Below, piece after piece: positions 60,943-64,000 of a DNA stretch of 64,000 nucleotides (position 1 is the first letter of the stretch; each line of letters begins with the position of its first letter). The notes below the pieces were generated by a model. It had not been told where the DNA came from. It was given only the letters and a program-made list of their open reading frames with translations, and did no database searches. This DNA is from Solirubrobacterales bacterium (GTDB lineage: Bacteria; Actinomycetota; Thermoleophilia; Solirubrobacterales; 70-9), in assembly GCA_017882505.1 (NCBI GenBank), contig JADGPJ010000002.1:17073-81072 (forward strand), written 5' to 3'. Position numbers and translations under genes: made by a program.

Positions 60943-63275
60943 GGAGTCGAGCTCGCCGCGGCTTCTTCGGCCGCGACGGATCCGACCGGGCCGATCGTCT
61001 TGGCGGCGGGCTTGGCCGTCGCCTGCGGGTCGGTGTCGGTGCCGATGTGGATGCGGCTGGTGACCGGTCGCAACGGCTTCAGCGGGCTCTCGCGCTTGAC
61101 GACGGAGAGCATCAGCACCAGCGCGATTGCGGCCAGGATTGCCGCCGCCGCGACCCGCTCGACGCGCAGGCGCCAGACCGGCTGCGGCCGTACCCGCGGC
61201 CGTACCGTCAGCGCCCGCGAGGCGATCGAGGGAAGCGAGGCGAACGAGGAGTCCGGCGACTGGCGCTCGCGGGTGACGTGGCGCAGGACCGACTCCAGCT
61301 CGTGCTCGGAGCGCGCGACCTCGGCCAGGCCAAAGCGTTCGAAGGCGGCGTTGTTCGCTCGCAGGTGGCCGGCCGAGAAGCCATAGGAGACCACGGGGCA
61401 GCCGCGAATGTGGGCCTCGAGGACGGTCAGGCCGGCGGTCGCATGGATCATCGCGTCGGCGGCGGCCATCCAGTCGCTCATCTGCTCGGTGAAGCCGAGG
61501 ACGCGAACGCGGTCGCTGTCGGCGAAGCGCTGCTCGAGCTTCTCGCGGGCGGCTTCGTTGCGGCCGGTGATGCAGACCACGAGCGTGTCGTCGTCGGACA
61601 GCGCCGTCTCGATCGCACCCTCGAGGTCACCGATTCCCCAGCCGCCACCGGAGACCAGAACCATCCGCGCGTGCGCCGGCACATCGAGCGCCTCGCGGGC
61701 GTCGCGACGGGTGCGCGGCATCAGGAACTCACGCGAGATCGGCGGCCGCACCCACTCGACGGTGCCGGGGCCGACCAGCCTCTCGACTTCCTCGATCGAC
61801 TCGGGATGGGTCACGTAGTGGAGGTCGACGCCGGGATGGGCCCAGTAGCGCAAACCGGCGAGATCGGTGATCGCCGATTGGACCGGGATCGCCAGGCGGC
61901 GGTTCTCGCGCAGCATGCCGAGCACCGCGGTCACCCCCGGGTAGGTGGAGATGACGACGTCGGGATCGTGCCGTTCGATCACCCGCATCAGGCCGCGGCC
62001 GGACAGCAGGTAGCCGAGGTGATGGAAGAGCCAGCGCGCCGGGGCGAACTTGGTGATCATCCAGTACTGAACGTCGAACATCCACGGCATCCAGCGAAAG
62101 GTCACTTTCGAGCCGTTGCGCAACACCGAGGCACTGATCTTGCCCATCGCCTCGAGGCCGTTCTCGATCGTGACTTCGGCGTCCGGGATCTCTTCTTCGA
62201 GGTCGGCTTTGATGATCCGCGCCGGCAGGTCGTGGCCCTCGCCGATGTCAGCGGTGAGGACGAGGACGCGCGGCGGGCGCTCCTCCTCGCGGGCGGCGCC
62301 GGCGAGGAGCGCCCCGGCGGCGTGGTCGTTGCCGTTGAGCGACGGCTTTTTGCCCGGGATCGGGTCCGGCGCGCGGGTGCTGCTGCGGACCCATTCGACG
62401 TACTTCTTGACGCCCTCGCGGAAGCTGGTTTCCGCTTTCCAACCGATCTCATCGAGGGCGCGCTGGTTCGAGATCACCTTGCCGGGGAAGTCGCCGGGCC
62501 GCGGCGGGGTGTGGACGATCTCGCAGCCGTCGGTGTTCTCCTGAACCCGCTCGGCGATTTCGAGGATCGTCACGACCTCGTCGCCGGAGAGGTTGTAGGT
62601 GCGGTTCGCGGCCTCGGGCGCCAGCGCGGCGACGATGCCGTCGGCGAGGTCCACGACGTAGATGAAGCTGCGGCTCTGGCTGCCGTCGCCGGCGATCGTC
62701 AGGGCTTTGCCTTCGAAGGCCAGATCGGTGAACTTGGCGACGACGCCGGCGGCGCGGGCGCGGGGCCCGTAGGGGATGCCGAAGCGCAGGACCGTGCTCT
62801 CGAGGTGGTAGAGCTCGGCGTAACCGGCGCAGTAGGTCTCACCGGCGAGCTTGGTCGCCGTGTAGAGGTGGCGCGGCGCCGGGATCAGCGTCTCCTCGCT
62901 GACGTCCTGCTCGACGCAGTCGCTGTACACCCAGGTGGTCGAGCCGTAGACGACGCGGCCGACCTTGGCGCGGCAGGCGGCCTCGAGCACGTTGAGCGTG
63001 CCGCGGGTGTTGACCTCCTCGGCCAGGACCGGGTCGGCGAGCACGTGGGAGACGTCGGCGACCGCCGCCAGGTGGATCACGGCGTCGCAGTCACGCATCG
63101 CCAGGTCGAGGTTGGCGGCGTCGGTGATGCTGCCGGTGAAGGTCTCGACCTCCCGCGGCGAGTGGTAGGGCGAGGCGCTGAGATCGAAGATGCGCGGCGT
63201 GACGCCGCGATCGAGCAGTCGATCGACCACGTGGGAGCCGATAAAGCCCCCTCCTCCGGTTACCAGAACCCTCAT
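60939..63275 (-). CDS. Fusion: NAD-dependent sugar epimerase + MGDG-synthase-like glycosyltransferase + C-terminal TM
   Basis: MRVLVTGGGGFIGSHVVDRLLDRG...RHLYTATKLAGE; then VLVLTADIGEGHDLPARIIKADLEEE...GFTEQMSDWMAAADAMIHATAGLTVLEAHIRGCPVVSYGFSAGH; TM VAAAAILAAIALVLMLSVV. Confidence 0.88.
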   Translation of the reverse strand: MRVLVTGGGGFIGSHVVDRLLDRGVTPRIFDLSASPYHSPREVETFTGSITDAANLDLAMRDCDAVIHLAAVADVSHVLADPVLAEEVNTRGTLNVLEAACRAKVGRVVYGSTTWVYSDCVEQDVSEETLIPAPRHLYTATKLAGETYCAGYAELYHLESTVLRFGIPYGPRARAAGVVAKFTDLAFEGKALTIAGDGSQSRSFIYVVDLADGIVAALAPEAANRTYNLSGDEVVTILEIAERVQENTDGCEIVHTPPRPGDFPGKVISNQRALDEIGWKAETSFREGVKKYVEWVRSSTRAPDPIPGKKPSLNGNDHAAGALLAGAAREEERPPRVLVLTADIGEGHDLPARIIKADLEEEIPDAEVTIENGLEAMGKISASVLRNGSKVTFRWMPWMFDVQYWMITKFAPARWLFHHLGYLLSGRGLMRVIERHDPDVVISTYPGVTAVLGMLRENRRLAIPVQSAITDLAGLRYWAHPGVDLHYVTHPESIEEVERLVGPGTVEWVRPPISREFLMPRTRRDAREALDVPAHARMVLVSGGGWGIGDLEGAIETALSDDDTLVVCITGRNEAAREKLEQRFADSDRVRVLGFTEQMSDWMAAADAMIHATAGLTVLEAHIRGCPVVSYGFSAGHLRANNAAFERFGLAEVARSEHELESVLRHVTRERQSPDSSFASLPSIASRALTVRPRVRPQPVWRLRVERVAAAAILAAIALVLMLSVVKRESPLKPLRPVTSRIHIGTDTDPQATAKPAAKTIGPVGSVAAEEAAASSTP

Positions 63276-63343
63276 GAAACCCCTTTCGCGCTTCGCTCAC
63301 TCGCGTTCATCATTACCGGCAGCTTCACTCGCTCGGTCCGCAC

Positions 63344-64000
63344 TCAGGCCTCCTCTTTCGCGCTCAGTGCCGCCTCGCGGCTCTCGGGGCGGTAGTAGAG
63401 CGGGACGCACCAGTGGTTCTCGGCCACCCAGTCGGTGTTCGGCAACTCGTCGGAGCGGCCCATGATCCGGTGGCAGGGTTGGTCGTAGACGCGGCCGGTG
63501 GACTTCTCGATCTCGTCGAAGACGACGTACTTGTAGAAGCCCGAGGTCATCCCCTCGGGGAGCTCGAGCCGCGCCGGGTGAACGGGATCGAGATGCTCGC
63601 GGGCGTACTCGTTCTTCCAGGCGACGATCTCCTCCATCCGCTCGGCCTGAACCAGGGCGAGAGCGGCGGTGAACTCGCTCATCCTGAAGTTGAGGCCGTC
63701 GACCTCGTGCTCGAACTTGCCGTAGTTGCGGAACTTGGAGGCGAACTCGATCAGCTGCTCGTTGCCGGAGACGAGGACGCCACCCTCGCCGGTCGAGACC
63801 GTCTTGGTCGCGTAGAGCGAGTAGACGCCGGCGTCGCCGAAGCCGCCCGGCTTGTCACCGTTCCAGTCGGCGCCGTGGGCGTGAGCGCAGTCCTCGAGCA
63901 GGAAGATCCCGTTCTCGCGGCAGTAGGCGGCGATCCGCTCGGAGTCGAAGGCGATGTGGCCGCCGATGTGGACGAGGATCGCGGCGCGAGGCCTCAGCCG
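63344..64000 (-). CDS. DegT/DnrJ/EryC1/StrS family aminotransferase (5' end beyond window)
   Basis: Open minus frame to window edge: FLLEDCAHAHGADWNGDKPGGFGDAGVYSLYATKTVSTGEGGVLVSGNEQLIEFASKFRNYGKFEHEVDGLNFRMSEFTAALALVQAERM. Confidence 0.9.
   Translation of the reverse strand, partial: RLRPRAAILVHIGGHIAFDSERIAAYCRENGIFLLEDCAHAHGADWNGDKPGGFGDAGVYSLYATKTVSTGEGGVLVSGNEQLIEFASKFRNYGKFEHEVDGLNFRMSEFTAALALVQAERMEEIVAWKNEYAREHLDPVHPARLELPEGMTSGFYKYVVFDEIEKSTGRVYDQPCHRIMGRSDELPNTDWVAENHWCVPLYYRPESREAALSAKEEA

Overview
This is a high-GC, chromosome-like bacterial window. It resembles Actinobacteriota, possibly Thermoleophilia/Solirubrobacterales; that placement is inferred from composition and gene content, not tested. 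It is mostly housekeeping: ftsE-ftsX-ctpA-rnr-smpB with a tmRNA gene (decoded tag ADHEFALAA), nadA/fpg/nadC, prfB with an intact CTT-TGA-C programmed +1 frameshift, secA, hpf, a nucleotide-sugar/LCP cluster, a full atpBEFHAGDC operon, mraY-like, glyA, tsaC-prmC-prfA-DUF1385-rpmE, and an epimerase/glycosyltransferase/deacetylase cluster. The best candidate for an undescribed system is at 14.6-23.2 kb. A tightly overlapping operon there encodes an ApbE-type FAD:protein FMN transferase, a ferric-reductase-like heme membrane protein, an FAD oxidoreductase, a ferredoxin, and two small membrane-anchored or secreted low-complexity proteins. Related small proteins and a CxxCH heme-binding protein lie nearby. 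The small proteins fall into two unrelated N-terminal families that share a C-terminal/repeated P-[VI]-[VT]-T-x-[STA]-S motif. I propose, as inference only, that they are non-canonical flavinylation substrates or electron carriers of an extracytosolic electron-transfer chain. Other observations include a 46-bp near-perfect palindrome between DUF1697 and Mug-like genes, two gene remnants flanking ssrA, an epimerase+MGDG-synthase-like+TM fusion, and several candidate operators. I found no CRISPR array, transposase, rRNA or conventional tRNA.
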